A DNA stretch of 10,140 bases, taken from positions 1 through 10,140 of the forward strand of contig CAZTKU010000103.1 in NCBI GenBank assembly GCA_964614245.1, given 5' to 3'. The translations under genes were made by a program, and so were the position numbers. Source of the stretch: VGWB01 sp964614245. Its GTDB lineage: Bacteria; Bacteroidota; Ignavibacteria; UBA10030. Positions 1 through 6,403 of this stretch are shown here, in pieces; the first letter of the stretch is position 1, and the number at the start of each line of letters is the position of its first letter. A model generated the notes under the pieces. That model was not told the origin of the DNA. It worked only from the letters and a program-made list of their open reading frames with translations, and did no database searches.

Positions 1-10
1 TCCCCCTCCT

Positions 11-54
11 GAACAAAACTTCCGAAATCTCCCCGCCACTTGAGATTTCGGAAG
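11..54 (-). terminator. Distal terminator-like hairpin after atpG
   Basis: A perfect 13-bp inverted repeat (19-31 with 42-54, arm CTTCCGAAATCTC) encloses a 10-base loop. Read on the minus strand, the stem is followed directly by TTTTGTTC, which fits a Rho-independent terminator. It lies about 190 bases beyond the atpG stop and may be a backup for the nearer hairpin. It also begins 9 bases past the stop codon (64-66) of a short hydrophobic open frame. On the plus strand no T run follows, so it reads as minus-strand only. Confidence 0.6.
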
Positions 55-159
55 CCGGAGGTCTCAAAATTTTGGGCTAATAAGGTACCGAAAAATCGCC
101 CGCCAATCAAGGCAATTGTTGATCCCTGAACCGGCTACGATCAAGCCCCCCATGCAGAG

Positions 160-195
160 AAAAACCGTTGCCCACGCGAATGTGAACAACGGTTT
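160..195 (-). terminator. Intrinsic terminator of the atp operon
   Basis: On the minus strand AAACCGTTG (195-187) pairs with CAACGGTTT (170-162). The stem extends inward as TTCAC with GTGGG, using two G-U pairs, which leaves a 6-base loop (ATTCGC). The stem runs straight into five T residues followed by CTC. It starts about 50 bases after the atpG stop codon. This is the best candidate for the 3' end of the transcript and supports gamma being the last subunit gene of this operon. Confidence 0.72.
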
Positions 196-245
196 CAAGT
201 ACTCCTTGAAGCTGATCCCGGCTATCCCCCTGCACGCCGCAGGGT

Positions 246-1136
246 CTAGCCAGCTTTCTTCAGCGCCTCCGCTCCACTGACGATCTCCAGCAACTCCTTC
301 GTGATCGCGGCCTGACGCGCGTTGTTGAATTTCAGCGTGAGCTCCCGGATAAGCTCCTTCGCGTTTTCCGTTGCATTATCCATAGCTGTCATGCGCGCTC
401 CTTGTTCGGCCGCGTTGGACTCGAGCAGAATCCGCCACATCTGGATGTTCAGGTGTCGCGGAACAAGCGCATCGATGATCTCCCCGCTGGAAGGTTCATA
501 GATGTAGTCAACCTGAGCCAAGGCGCGAAGATTCTTTGGGCCGTGGATCTCTTCCGGAGGAATCGGAAGCAACTGTTCCACGACGATGCGCTGCTGAATC
601 ACGGATTTGAACTCGTTGTAGATGACCTCCACGCTGTCGAATTCACCCCTGAGGTACCCGTCCGTCAGCTGCTGGACCAGCGCGCGCGCGCGGCTGAAAT
701 CCAGCGAATGGAAGATGCCGACGTGTTTCGCATACAGCTTGTACTCTCGCTTGCTGAAGTAGTCGGAGCCCTTCTTGCCAATCGTAATGACCTTGACGCC
801 GGGCCGCCGTTGCTGCTCATTCGCCGCAATATGCTGGATGGCCGCTTTGATGAGGTTGCTGTTGAAAGAACCGCAGAGGCCGCGATCGGCCGTGACGACA
901 ACGAGCGCAGCGTTCTTGATCTCACGAGTCACAAGAAGAGGGTGAAGGGATGGGTCAACTTTGGTCACGACGTGTCGCAGCAGCTCACCCAGTTTTCGCG
1001 CGTACGGGCGCGTGGAGACAATCGCTACCTGTGCGCGTCGCAGCCGGGCCGCCGCGACCATCTGCATTGCCTTCGTGATCTTCTGAGTGCTCTTGATGCC
1101 GCTGATGCGACGACGTATTTCTCGGAGTGTTGCCAT
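246..1136 (-). CDS. atpG: F1F0 ATP synthase subunit gamma
   Basis: This is the central rotor shaft of F1. It couples c-ring rotation in the membrane to conformational change in the alpha3beta3 head, and it acts at the cytoplasmic face of the inner membrane. The 296-residue product is close to the usual 285-300. The N-terminal helix carries the family signature around residues 16-30 (STQKITKAMQMVAAA). The Rossmann-like domain has TADRGLCGSFN at 82-92. The C-terminal helix ends with ITKELLEIVSGAEAL, the conserved end that inserts into the alpha3beta3 bore. The ATG start matches the family N-terminus (MATLREIRRRI). It lies 38 bases after the atpA stop with only a weak Shine-Dalgarno. It is the last gene of the operon; no beta or epsilon gene follows, and two terminator hairpins lie just downstream. 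Confidence 0.98.
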   Translation of the reverse strand: MATLREIRRRISGIKSTQKITKAMQMVAAARLRRAQVAIVSTRPYARKLGELLRHVVTKVDPSLHPLLVTREIKNAALVVVTADRGLCGSFNSNLIKAAIQHIAANEQQRRPGVKVITIGKKGSDYFSKREYKLYAKHVGIFHSLDFSRARALVQQLTDGYLRGEFDSVEVIYNEFKSVIQQRIVVEQLLPIPPEEIHGPKNLRALAQVDYIYEPSSGEIIDALVPRHLNIQMWRILLESNAAEQGARMTAMDNATENAKELIRELTLKFNNARQAAITKELLEIVSGAEALKKAG

Positions 1137-1174
1137 GAATCAGATGCGTATTGCTCGTGATGAGCGTGGCGTCG

Positions 1175-2734
1175 TTAGCTCGCTCTTGTAGATGGTCTAA
1201 ACTTGCCGCTGAACTCCTTCAGGATCGCATGGAGCTTGTTGGTTGTGTCGTCCGACAGTGCCTTTTGGTCGGCGATTGTCAGAAATATCTCCGGGAATTT
1301 CATATCAACGTACTCGTGGAGTTCTTGTTCAAACCGCTGGACATCTTCGACCGGAATCGGATCGAGGTACCCGTTCGTCCCGGCAAAGATGCCCACCACC
1401 TGCTTTTCGACGGGCATCGGAACGTATTGGCCCTGTTTGAGAAGCTCTACCAATCTTGATCCACGTCGCAATTGCTGCTGGGTCGCCTTGTCCAAGTCAG
1501 ACCCAAACTTCGCAAACGCCTCCAGGTCACGATACTGGGCAAGCTCCAATCGCAGGCGGCCGGCCACGGATTTCATTGCCTTGATCTGAGCGTTACCGCC
1601 TACGCGCGAGACTGAAATGCCGACGTTGATAGCGGGACGGATACCGGAATTGAACAGGCTGGATTCAAGATAGATCTGTCCGTCCGTGATCGAGATGACG
1701 TTGGTCGGAATGTACGCGGCGACATCTCCAGCCTGTGTCTCGATAATGGGCAGCGCCGTCAGGCTGCCGCCTCCCAGTTCCTCGTTCAACTTCGACGCGC
1801 GCTCCAGCAAGCGCGAGTGGAGATAGAATACGTCTCCGGGATACGCTTCGCGGCCGGGCGGTCGGCGCAGGAGAAGCGACATCTGTCTGTATGCCTGCGC
1901 ATGTTTCGACAGGTCGTCGTACACAACAAGGGCGTGTCGGCCGCTATCGCGGAAATACTCACCAATGGTTGCACCGGCGTAGGGAGCAATGAATTGCAGA
2001 GGCGCAGCATCGCCGGCCGTCGCCTGGATGACCGTTGAGTACTCCATCGCGCCCTGCTCTTCAAGCTTGCTCACCACTTGCGCCATCGTCGATCCTTTCT
2101 GACCGATGGCAACGTAGACACAGTAAACAGGTTTGATCCCTTCTTTCTTTGCCTTCTCGGTATGCGTGTAGCGCTGATTGATGATGGTATCCAGCGCGAC
2201 CGCCGTCTTGCCAGTTTGACGGTCGCCGATGATGAGCTCGCGCTGACCGCGACCAATCGGGATCATGCCGTCAACAGCTTTGATACCGGTCTGCAGCGGC
2301 TCTTTGACGGGCTGGCGCTGAATGACACCTAACGCCTTCCGCTCGAGCGGCATGTATTTTTCCACCTTGACCGGCCCCTTGCCATCGAGTGGCTCACCGA
2401 GCGGTGTGATCACGCGACCAAGCATCTGCTCACCGACCGGCATGGACGCCAGCCGCTTCGTGCGCTTGACGGTATCCCCTTCTTTGATGAAGGAACTCTC
2501 ACCAAACAGGACGCATCCGACGTTATCCTCCTCGATGTTCAGAGCCATGCCGAAGACATCGTGTGGAAACTCCACGAGCTCGCTCGCCATCACTTTCGAA
2601 AGCCCGTACACGCGTGCGATACCATCCCCTACCTGAAGCACCGTTCCGACGTCGTACACGTCCACTTCTTTTTCAAATCCCGAAAGCCGTTTCCTCAGAA
2701 TTGCGGAGACTTCATCAGGTCTTACGTCTGCCAT
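1175..2734 (-). CDS. atpA: F1F0 ATP synthase subunit alpha
   Basis: This is the non-catalytic nucleotide-binding subunit of the F1 head, which alternates with beta in the hexamer. The 519 residues match the family (about 500-515). Visible motifs are the P-loop GDRQTGKT at 170-177, a Walker B-like stretch ALVVYDDLSKHA around 268-279, and the arginine finger R377 in SVSRVGG (374-380), which reaches the beta catalytic site. The N-terminal beta-barrel domain includes DGIARVYGL (37-45), and the C-terminal helical domain includes GTNGYLD. The start MADVRPDEVSAILRKRL fits the family, with a purine-rich AAGGGAAA upstream. It lies between atpH (26-base gap) and atpG (38-base gap). No frameshift or missing key residue is seen. 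Confidence 0.99.
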   Translation of the reverse strand: MADVRPDEVSAILRKRLSGFEKEVDVYDVGTVLQVGDGIARVYGLSKVMASELVEFPHDVFGMALNIEEDNVGCVLFGESSFIKEGDTVKRTKRLASMPVGEQMLGRVITPLGEPLDGKGPVKVEKYMPLERKALGVIQRQPVKEPLQTGIKAVDGMIPIGRGQRELIIGDRQTGKTAVALDTIINQRYTHTEKAKKEGIKPVYCVYVAIGQKGSTMAQVVSKLEEQGAMEYSTVIQATAGDAAPLQFIAPYAGATIGEYFRDSGRHALVVYDDLSKHAQAYRQMSLLLRRPPGREAYPGDVFYLHSRLLERASKLNEELGGGSLTALPIIETQAGDVAAYIPTNVISITDGQIYLESSLFNSGIRPAINVGISVSRVGGNAQIKAMKSVAGRLRLELAQYRDLEAFAKFGSDLDKATQQQLRRGSRLVELLKQGQYVPMPVEKQVVGIFAGTNGYLDPIPVEDVQRFEQELHEYVDMKFPEIFLTIADQKALSDDTTNKLHAILKEFSGKFRPSTRAS

Positions 2735-2760
2735 ACGTTTCCCTTTTCTTCGATTTCAAT

Positions 2761-3330
2761 CTAGTTGCGTGCGGTTTCCTCGACAAAGCGCTCCCTCAGC
2801 AGTTCGAGCTGGCGCCGGAGGCTGCCATCAAACACCGTATCGCCAACCCTCGCAACGAAGCCCCCTTTGAGGTGCTTGTCCACGCTGAACGCGATGCGCA
2901 CGCTCTTGCGGGTCATTCCCTCGAACCGTTTCTCGATGGCTTGCTGTTGCTCTTTCGTCAGCTCGGCCGCCGCGCGCACATCGACGGTCACGACCCCCAT
3001 CCGCTCGTCGCGCAGCCTGAAGAACTCATCAATGATCAGGGGAAGAACGTCCTCCCGGTTCTTCTCGATGAGGAGGTCCAGAAAGCCGAGCGTTGACTCG
3101 TCAATATTGTGGCGGAAGAGCTCGGCCAGGACGGATCTCTTCTTGTCCTTCGAGATGACGGGACTCTTCAGAAATGAAACGAACTCCCGCGATCCCTTGA
3201 TTGCGTTTCGGAGCACTTCCATATCGCTCACCAGGCGATCGACCTGCTTCATTTCTTCTGACATCCCCAAGACGGCTTCTGCATACCGCCGTGCAGCGCG
3301 AAGACCTTCCATACGCCTTTCATTGATCAA
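2761..3330 (-). CDS. atpH: F1F0 ATP synthase subunit delta
   Basis: Delta sits on top of F1 and ties alpha3beta3 to the b-subunit stalk as part of the stator. The 189 residues compare with about 175-185 usually. The N-terminal helical bundle starts at ARRYAEAVLGMSEE (12-25). The C-terminal signature GGFVARVGDTVFDGS lies at 156-170, followed by LRRQLELLRERF. The start is uncertain. An in-frame TGA at 3337-3339 leaves either TTG at 3330 or the internal ATG at 3312, which would give 183 residues beginning MEGLRAARRY. The ATG has AAAGG close upstream and gives a more typical N-terminus. Upstream is an unusually long 264-base gap to atpF that holds repeats and hairpins, so translation here is probably initiated independently. 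Confidence 0.96.
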   Translation of the reverse strand: MINERRMEGLRAARRYAEAVLGMSEEMKQVDRLVSDMEVLRNAIKGSREFVSFLKSPVISKDKKRSVLAELFRHNIDESTLGFLDLLIEKNREDVLPLIIDEFFRLRDERMGVVTVDVRAAAELTKEQQQAIEKRFEGMTRKSVRIAFSVDKHLKGGFVARVGDTVFDGSLRRQLELLRERFVEETARN

Positions 3331-3351
3331 AGTGACTCATCCGGATCCACC

Positions 3352-3367
3352 GGTCGGCCCGCCGACC
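3352..3367. other. GC-rich palindrome upstream of atpH
   Basis: GGTCGG (3352-3357) and CCGACC (3362-3367) form a perfect 6-bp stem with a 4-base loop. It lies 22 bases upstream of the TTG start and 40 upstream of the ATG start of atpH. On the minus strand no T run follows, so it is not a terminator. In the mRNA it would be a compact hairpin near the ribosome entry region of atpH. A role in tuning translation or marking a processing site is inference only. Confidence 0.4.
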
Positions 3368-3436
3368 CTGGAAGCGGTCAGTACGCAGCCGGCGCATCCC
3401 TGAACGAGTGACCTTCGAACTGACTAGAACCTATCT

Positions 3437-3476
3437 AAAAAACCCCTTTGGAAGCAATGAGGATCTCACGCCAAGG
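3437..3476 (-). terminator. Attenuator-like hairpin between atpF and atpH
   Basis: Read on the minus strand, CCTTGG (3476-3471) can pair with CCAAAGG (3451-3445), with one bulged A. An inner TGAG/CTCA stem lies between them (3468-3465 with 3461-3458). After two further G residues comes a run of six T (3442-3437). This resembles a weak or partial intrinsic terminator inside the operon, placed after the a, c and b genes and before delta, alpha and gamma. Strength cannot be judged by eye. It could lower expression of the distal genes or be chance. Confidence 0.3.
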
Positions 3477-3575
3477 CGCAAAGACCGCCAAAAATCAATG
3501 TTTCTTTCCGTGCTTTGCGTCTTGGCGGCTTTGCCTGCCCGACTGTGGAGAGCAATGGACGGTCAGGCGGGCGTG
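3461..3575. repeat. Dispersed-type imperfect inverted repeat in the atpF-atpH gap
   Basis: CGCCAAGGCGCAAAG (3469-3483) and CTTTGCGTCTTGGCG (3513-3527) are inverted copies matching at 14 of 15 positions, about 29 bases apart. The pair resembles the common intergenic repeat built of CGCCAAGACGCAAAG words that occurs in many copies in diverse bacterial genomes. A second, weaker inverted pair follows (GCCTGCCCGAC at 3533-3543 against GTCAGGCGGGC at 3562-3572, 9 of 11 matching), resembling another dispersed word. Together they fill much of a gap that is normally a few bases in atp operons, so this looks like a repeat insertion. No transposase or clear target duplication is visible. Confidence 0.6.
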
Positions 3576-3594
3576 ACTATTTTTGAGATGGCTT

Positions 3595-4080
3595 CTAGTT
3601 GTTGGGAAGTTGATTGAGAAACTTGTCAACAATCTTCTTGTGCTTCTGCGCATCCATCGTCTCATCGAGGATTTTGCCGGCAGCCAGGATCGCAAGATCG
3701 GCCACCTCTCCCCGCAGCTGCTGCTTGGCCGCATCGATGTCCCGATGGATCTCCTCCTTCGCCTGCTGAAGCTCCCGCTGCGCCTGTTGATGAGCCTTCG
3801 CAACGATTTCCTCCTTCAGCTTCTCTGCAAGCATCTTCCCCTCGCGGAGGATCTTCCGGTATTCCTCTTCCGCTTTCGCCAGGTTCTCTTCGTTTCGCTT
3901 GAGCAACTGCGCTGACTCGGCGCGCGCCTTTTCGGCTGAATCGAGCGCCTGCCGGATTGTGTCTTCACGATCCTTCAGAGACTTCAGCAACGGTTTCCAC
4001 GCGAACTTCGAGAGCACCAGGGCGAGCACCACGAAGGTGACAACGGTCCAGACCATCAACCCCGGATTGATATCGAACAT
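3595..4080 (-). CDS. atpF: F1F0 ATP synthase subunit b
   Basis: This subunit forms the peripheral stalk that links subunit a in the membrane to delta/alpha and stops the F1 head from spinning with the rotor. The 161 residues are typical (about 155-170). There is a single N-terminal membrane helix at about 8-28, then a long charged alpha-helical, coiled-coil region at about 35-140, rich in Glu, Lys, Ala and Gln. The C-terminus (AILAAGKILDETMDAQKHKKIVDKF) fits the delta-binding end. The ATG start has AGGGG about 9 bases upstream and lies 17 bases after the atpE stop. A single b gene is present, so this is not the b/b' arrangement of phototrophs. Confidence 0.96.
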   Translation of the reverse strand: MFDINPGLMVWTVVTFVVLALVLSKFAWKPLLKSLKDREDTIRQALDSAEKARAESAQLLKRNEENLAKAEEEYRKILREGKMLAEKLKEEIVAKAHQQAQRELQQAKEEIHRDIDAAKQQLRGEVADLAILAAGKILDETMDAQKHKKIVDKFLNQLPNN

Positions 4081-4097
4081 GAGGTTGAACCCCTGGC

Positions 4098-4325
4098 CTA
4101 TTTGGTGGCAAGAATGATGCAGATAGCCAGCGCGAAGAAGGTTGCACCTTCAATGAGCGCGGCAGAAATGATCATCGAGGTTCGGACCTGTCCGGCAGCT
4201 TCCGGTTGCCGGCCCGTGGCATCCATTGTGGCAGCCGCGAGCTTCCCGATACCGAGCGCGGCTCCCACCACGACGATACCCGCTCCAATTCCTGCAGCAA
4301 GATAGGCAAGTGCATTAGGTTCCAT
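4098..4325 (-). CDS. atpE: F1F0 ATP synthase subunit c
   Basis: This is the proteolipid of the rotor ring that carries protons across the membrane. Its 75 residues form two membrane helices (about 7-32 and 48-72) joined by the polar loop with GRQPEA at 38-43. The ion-binding carboxylate is E59 (ALIEG). The ligands that make a Na+ site in the sodium type are absent: the position aligned to the helix-1 Gln is I26, and E59 is followed by GA rather than ST. Coupling is therefore most likely to H+. Helix 1 has small-residue packing (GAALGIG at 21-27). The start is firm: ATG with a full AGGAGG 8 bases upstream, the strongest ribosome site in the operon. This fits the need for many copies of c per complex. 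Confidence 0.98.
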   Translation of the reverse strand: MEPNALAYLAAGIGAGIVVVGAALGIGKLAAATMDATGRQPEAAGQVRTSMIISAALIEGATFFALAICIILATK

Positions 4326-4333
4326 TGTTCATT

Positions 4334-4339
4334 CCTCCT
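4334..4339 (-). promoter_or_regulatory. Strong Shine-Dalgarno of atpE
   Basis: A full AGGAGG (plus-strand CCTCCT) sits 8 bases before the atpE ATG. The other subunit genes here have partial or weak sites. This contrast fits the high stoichiometry of subunit c, which is needed at many copies per enzyme against one of subunit a. Confidence 0.8.
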
Positions 4340-4380
4340 GTGGAAGAGATCGTTATGAAGAGAGAAAGTGTATTCATCCA

Positions 4381-5310
4381 TTAATGAGAGAGTTCAGCGT
4401 GTTCGTCCCCATGCTCCGAAGGCATCCCCAGTCCCATAAAGAGCGACGTCAACATGGTGAAAATGTACGCCTGCAGAAGGGCAACAAAGAGCTCCAGCAA
4501 ATCGATCGCGACCCCGAACAGCACGGGGAGGGGAGCGATGACCGCAGATCGAAACAGCAAAATCAGGCCCACGAGCGAGAGGAGGACGATGTGTCCACCG
4601 TTCATGTTCGCAAAGAGACGCATACAGAGAGCGAACGGCTTCGTAAACAACCCCAGGATTTCCACCGGAATCATGATCGGCCACAGAGCCCAATGCACAC
4701 CGCCGGTCAGATGGGCGAGGTACTGTTTCCATCCCTGCGCCCGAATCGCCGCAGCCTGGATCATAATGAACGCGACGAGTGCTAATCCCGCTGTCACCGA
4801 AACATTTGAAGTCGACGTCGCCCCGTACGGGATGAGGCCGATGAGATTCATGATCAGGATGAAAAAGAAGGTGGTCAGCAGGAAGGGGACGTACGCGAGC
4901 CCTGCCCTCCCCATGTTCGGCAGTGCGACCTCATCACGGATAAACACGACGAGCACTTCGACAAGGTTGCCGATTCCTTTCGGAACGCCGCTCTTCCGGT
5001 TCTTGCGCGCAGCGTAGACGGCTATGATCGTCACGATGAGCGCGGAGAGCAGCAAGAAGAACACGTGCTTCGTGATTGAAAGATCAACTGTTATCCCGCC
5101 GATCTGGACAGGTGGAACGTGCGGAAGCCCGATGTGACCGCCCGGGAATTCAAGCTCCATGGAATTCTTCATGTGTCCGAGCAGGTGACCGAAATCGAAT
5201 CCTTCACCGTGCCCCGAAGCTCCATGGGAGACGGCAGCGCGAACGGAATCGCTCACGCTGGCCGAGGCGTGCTGCAGAGTATCAGCAAGAGCAGAAGGAT
5301 CGAATGTCAA
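4381..5310 (-). CDS. atpB: F1F0 ATP synthase subunit a
   Basis: This is the integral membrane stator subunit that forms the two proton half-channels against the c-ring. Its membrane helices include about 82-102, 115-130, 138-162, 170-190, 208-228, 235-256 and 262-295. The essential arginine is R231 in KPFALCMRLFANMNGGH. The 309 residues exceed the E. coli protein (271). The extra length is a soluble N-terminal extension of about 75 residues rich in His, Ser and Gly, plus a short His/Glu-rich tail. The start chosen is TTG at 5310, 13 bases after the AtpI-like stop, with no clear Shine-Dalgarno. Internal starts (M47, M51) are possible, but extended a subunits are known in the Bacteroidota/Chlorobiota group. 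Confidence 0.96.
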   Translation of the reverse strand: MTFDPSALADTLQHASASVSDSVRAAVSHGASGHGEGFDFGHLLGHMKNSMELEFPGGHIGLPHVPPVQIGGITVDLSITKHVFFLLLSALIVTIIAVYAARKNRKSGVPKGIGNLVEVLVVFIRDEVALPNMGRAGLAYVPFLLTTFFFILIMNLIGLIPYGATSTSNVSVTAGLALVAFIMIQAAAIRAQGWKQYLAHLTGGVHWALWPIMIPVEILGLFTKPFALCMRLFANMNGGHIVLLSLVGLILLFRSAVIAPLPVLFGVAIDLLELFVALLQAYIFTMLTSLFMGLGMPSEHGDEHAELSH

Positions 5311-5323
5311 GAACGAGCCGCGT

Positions 5324-5707
5324 CTAACTTTTGAGGGAAACTTTTTTCTGAAGAAAATGAATTTCGAGCGCGAGATTCAAAACGTAGAACAGCAACATCG
5401 AAATCATCAACGAGAGCGTGTGAAACTGATACACTCTGACCAACAGAAACACGATTCCGACCAACAACAGCAGTCGGAGAACGGTGCCGCCCAGAATAAC
5501 CTTCAGGAACGTTGTGTTGGATTTGTCGAAACCAAGCTCAATCGCAGCGTAGCCAAGCAAGAGATGCAGCAAGTTAGCCAGACCACTTGCCGCAACGCTC
5601 TGCACCACCTCACCGCTGGCGAAGCGAGAAAGGGGGTACACGATCAACCCTGCAACGCCCACGGCACAATAGAGAACAAGCCTTAAGAACCCCCAGTCGA
5701 TTTTCAC
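5324..5707 (-). CDS. AtpI-like four-helix membrane protein of the ATP synthase operon
   Basis: The 127-residue product has four clear hydrophobic segments (about 7-26, 39-58, 67-90 and 97-118), short polar ends and an arginine, R78, inside helix 3. Size, topology and position just before subunit a match the AtpI (UncI) family, which is thought to help c-ring assembly and Mg2+ supply. I do not see a motif that alone proves the family, so the call rests mainly on context. The start is GTG (5705-5707), 16 bases after the AtpZ stop, with a weak GGGTGA upstream. The stop is 13 bases before the subunit a start, so it is certainly co-transcribed. The alternative is an unrelated small membrane protein specific to this lineage. 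Confidence 0.75.
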   Translation of the reverse strand: MKIDWGFLRLVLYCAVGVAGLIVYPLSRFASGEVVQSVAASGLANLLHLLLGYAAIELGFDKSNTTFLKVILGGTVLRLLLLVGIVFLLVRVYQFHTLSLMISMLLFYVLNLALEIHFLQKKVSLKS

Positions 5708-5723
5708 GAGCAGTCACCCAGAC

Positions 5724-5996
5724 TCAGGACTTCTTTTCTTTGGTCAATTTCGACACTGACTTGAAGAATTTGATCATCCCGCCGATTGATCCGAGCAGCA
5801 ACCCGATCAGTTTGAACGTCGGGGAGGTCCCGTATCGTGTGTCGAGCCACCACCCCAGGAAGAAGAACGCAATAACCGCTGCGGCGAGCTGAAACCCGAG
5901 TGTCAGATAGGGTGCGAAGTCCCGATAGCCCTGCCCGAGGCCTGGAAAAAGGTCTTTCCGCTGCCCGGGTTCGTCCGGCTTTGGTGAAGACGACAT
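5724..5996 (-). CDS. atpZ: AtpZ/AtpI family protein
   Basis: This is a 90-residue, two-helix membrane protein (helices about 28-50 and 60-79). It has a charged N-terminus and a Lys-rich C-terminus, so both ends probably face the cytoplasm. The pattern GFQLAAAVIAFFFLGWWLD, then GTSP at 56-59 and LIGLLLGSIGGM at 63-74, fits the Pfam family of putative F0F1-ATPase Ca2+/Mg2+ transporter subunits (AtpZ/AtpQ type). AtpZ and AtpI act together in Mg2+/Ca2+ transport and ATP synthase assembly in the alkaliphile Bacillus studied for them; here the role is inferred. The ATG is preceded by AGAGG at 8 bases. It follows bactofilin by 34 bases and precedes the AtpI-like gene by 16. Confidence 0.85.
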   Translation of the reverse strand: MSSSPKPDEPGQRKDLFPGLGQGYRDFAPYLTLGFQLAAAVIAFFFLGWWLDTRYGTSPTFKLIGLLLGSIGGMIKFFKSVSKLTKEKKS

Positions 5997-6030
5997 TGGT
6001 CCAACCTCTTCAACGCGAACAAAGGAATGC

Positions 6031-6396
6031 CTAATGCCGCGGTTCGTACAATTGCGTCCGCTCGGTCATGGCGACTTTCCCGTCGAACACGCACCCTTCA
6101 TCGATCACAAGCTTCATCGCACGGATGTCGCCTTTCACAACGGCTTTGCCCTCGAACACGATCTTCTCCGATGCACTGATCGAGCCTCGCACTTTGCCGC
6201 CGATCGTGACATTCTTCGCCGTGACGTTGCCGTCTATCTCGCCGGTAACGCCCACCGCAAGGCTTTCGCTCGCCGTTATTTCCCCGGTCACCTTGCCGTC
6301 GACGCGAACACTCCCCTGACTGCGTATCTTTCCCTCGAGGACCGTTCCCGGACCAATAATGTTCAACTCCTTAACCGGATCTAATTTGAGAGCCAC
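6031..6396 (-). CDS. Bactofilin (polymer-forming cytoskeletal protein)
   Basis: Bactofilins self-assemble without nucleotide into filaments or sheets under the membrane and recruit cell-wall enzymes. The 121-residue product has a core at about 14-110 made of short beta-helix turns. It shows as repeated glycine-hydrophobic steps (GTVLEGKI, GKVTGEI, GEIDGNV, GGKVRGSI, GKAVVKGDI), which is the bactofilin/DUF583 pattern. Short non-helical tails flank the core. The start is GTG at 6394-6396. Its ribosome site AGGGA overlaps the stop of the upstream M23 peptidase gene, only 7 bases away, so the two are probably translationally coupled. M23 peptidase plus bactofilin is a known pair (for example CcmA with Csd proteins in Helicobacter). 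The atpZ gene follows 34 bases later. Confidence 0.93.
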   Translation of the reverse strand: MALKLDPVKELNIIGPGTVLEGKIRSQGSVRVDGKVTGEITASESLAVGVTGEIDGNVTAKNVTIGGKVRGSISASEKIVFEGKAVVKGDIRAMKLVIDEGCVFDGKVAMTERTQLYEPRH

Positions 6397-6403
6397 TGGT
6401 TCC

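Noticed and set aside
402..1160. Long plus-strand open frame of 252 codons
   Set aside because: It lies wholly antisense to atpG, which has full family motifs; the translation has no recognisable domain. High GC third positions on the other strand make such shadow frames common.
3408..3617. Plus-strand open frame of 69 codons in the atpF-atpH gap
   Set aside because: Its middle (LTPRRKDRQK) is typical of peptides read through the CGCCAAGACGCAAAG repeat, so it is repeat-derived and not a gene.
4098..4325. Na+-coupled c subunit
   Set aside because: The helix-1 Gln and the Ser/Thr after the carboxylate that ligate Na+ are replaced by Ile and Gly-Ala.
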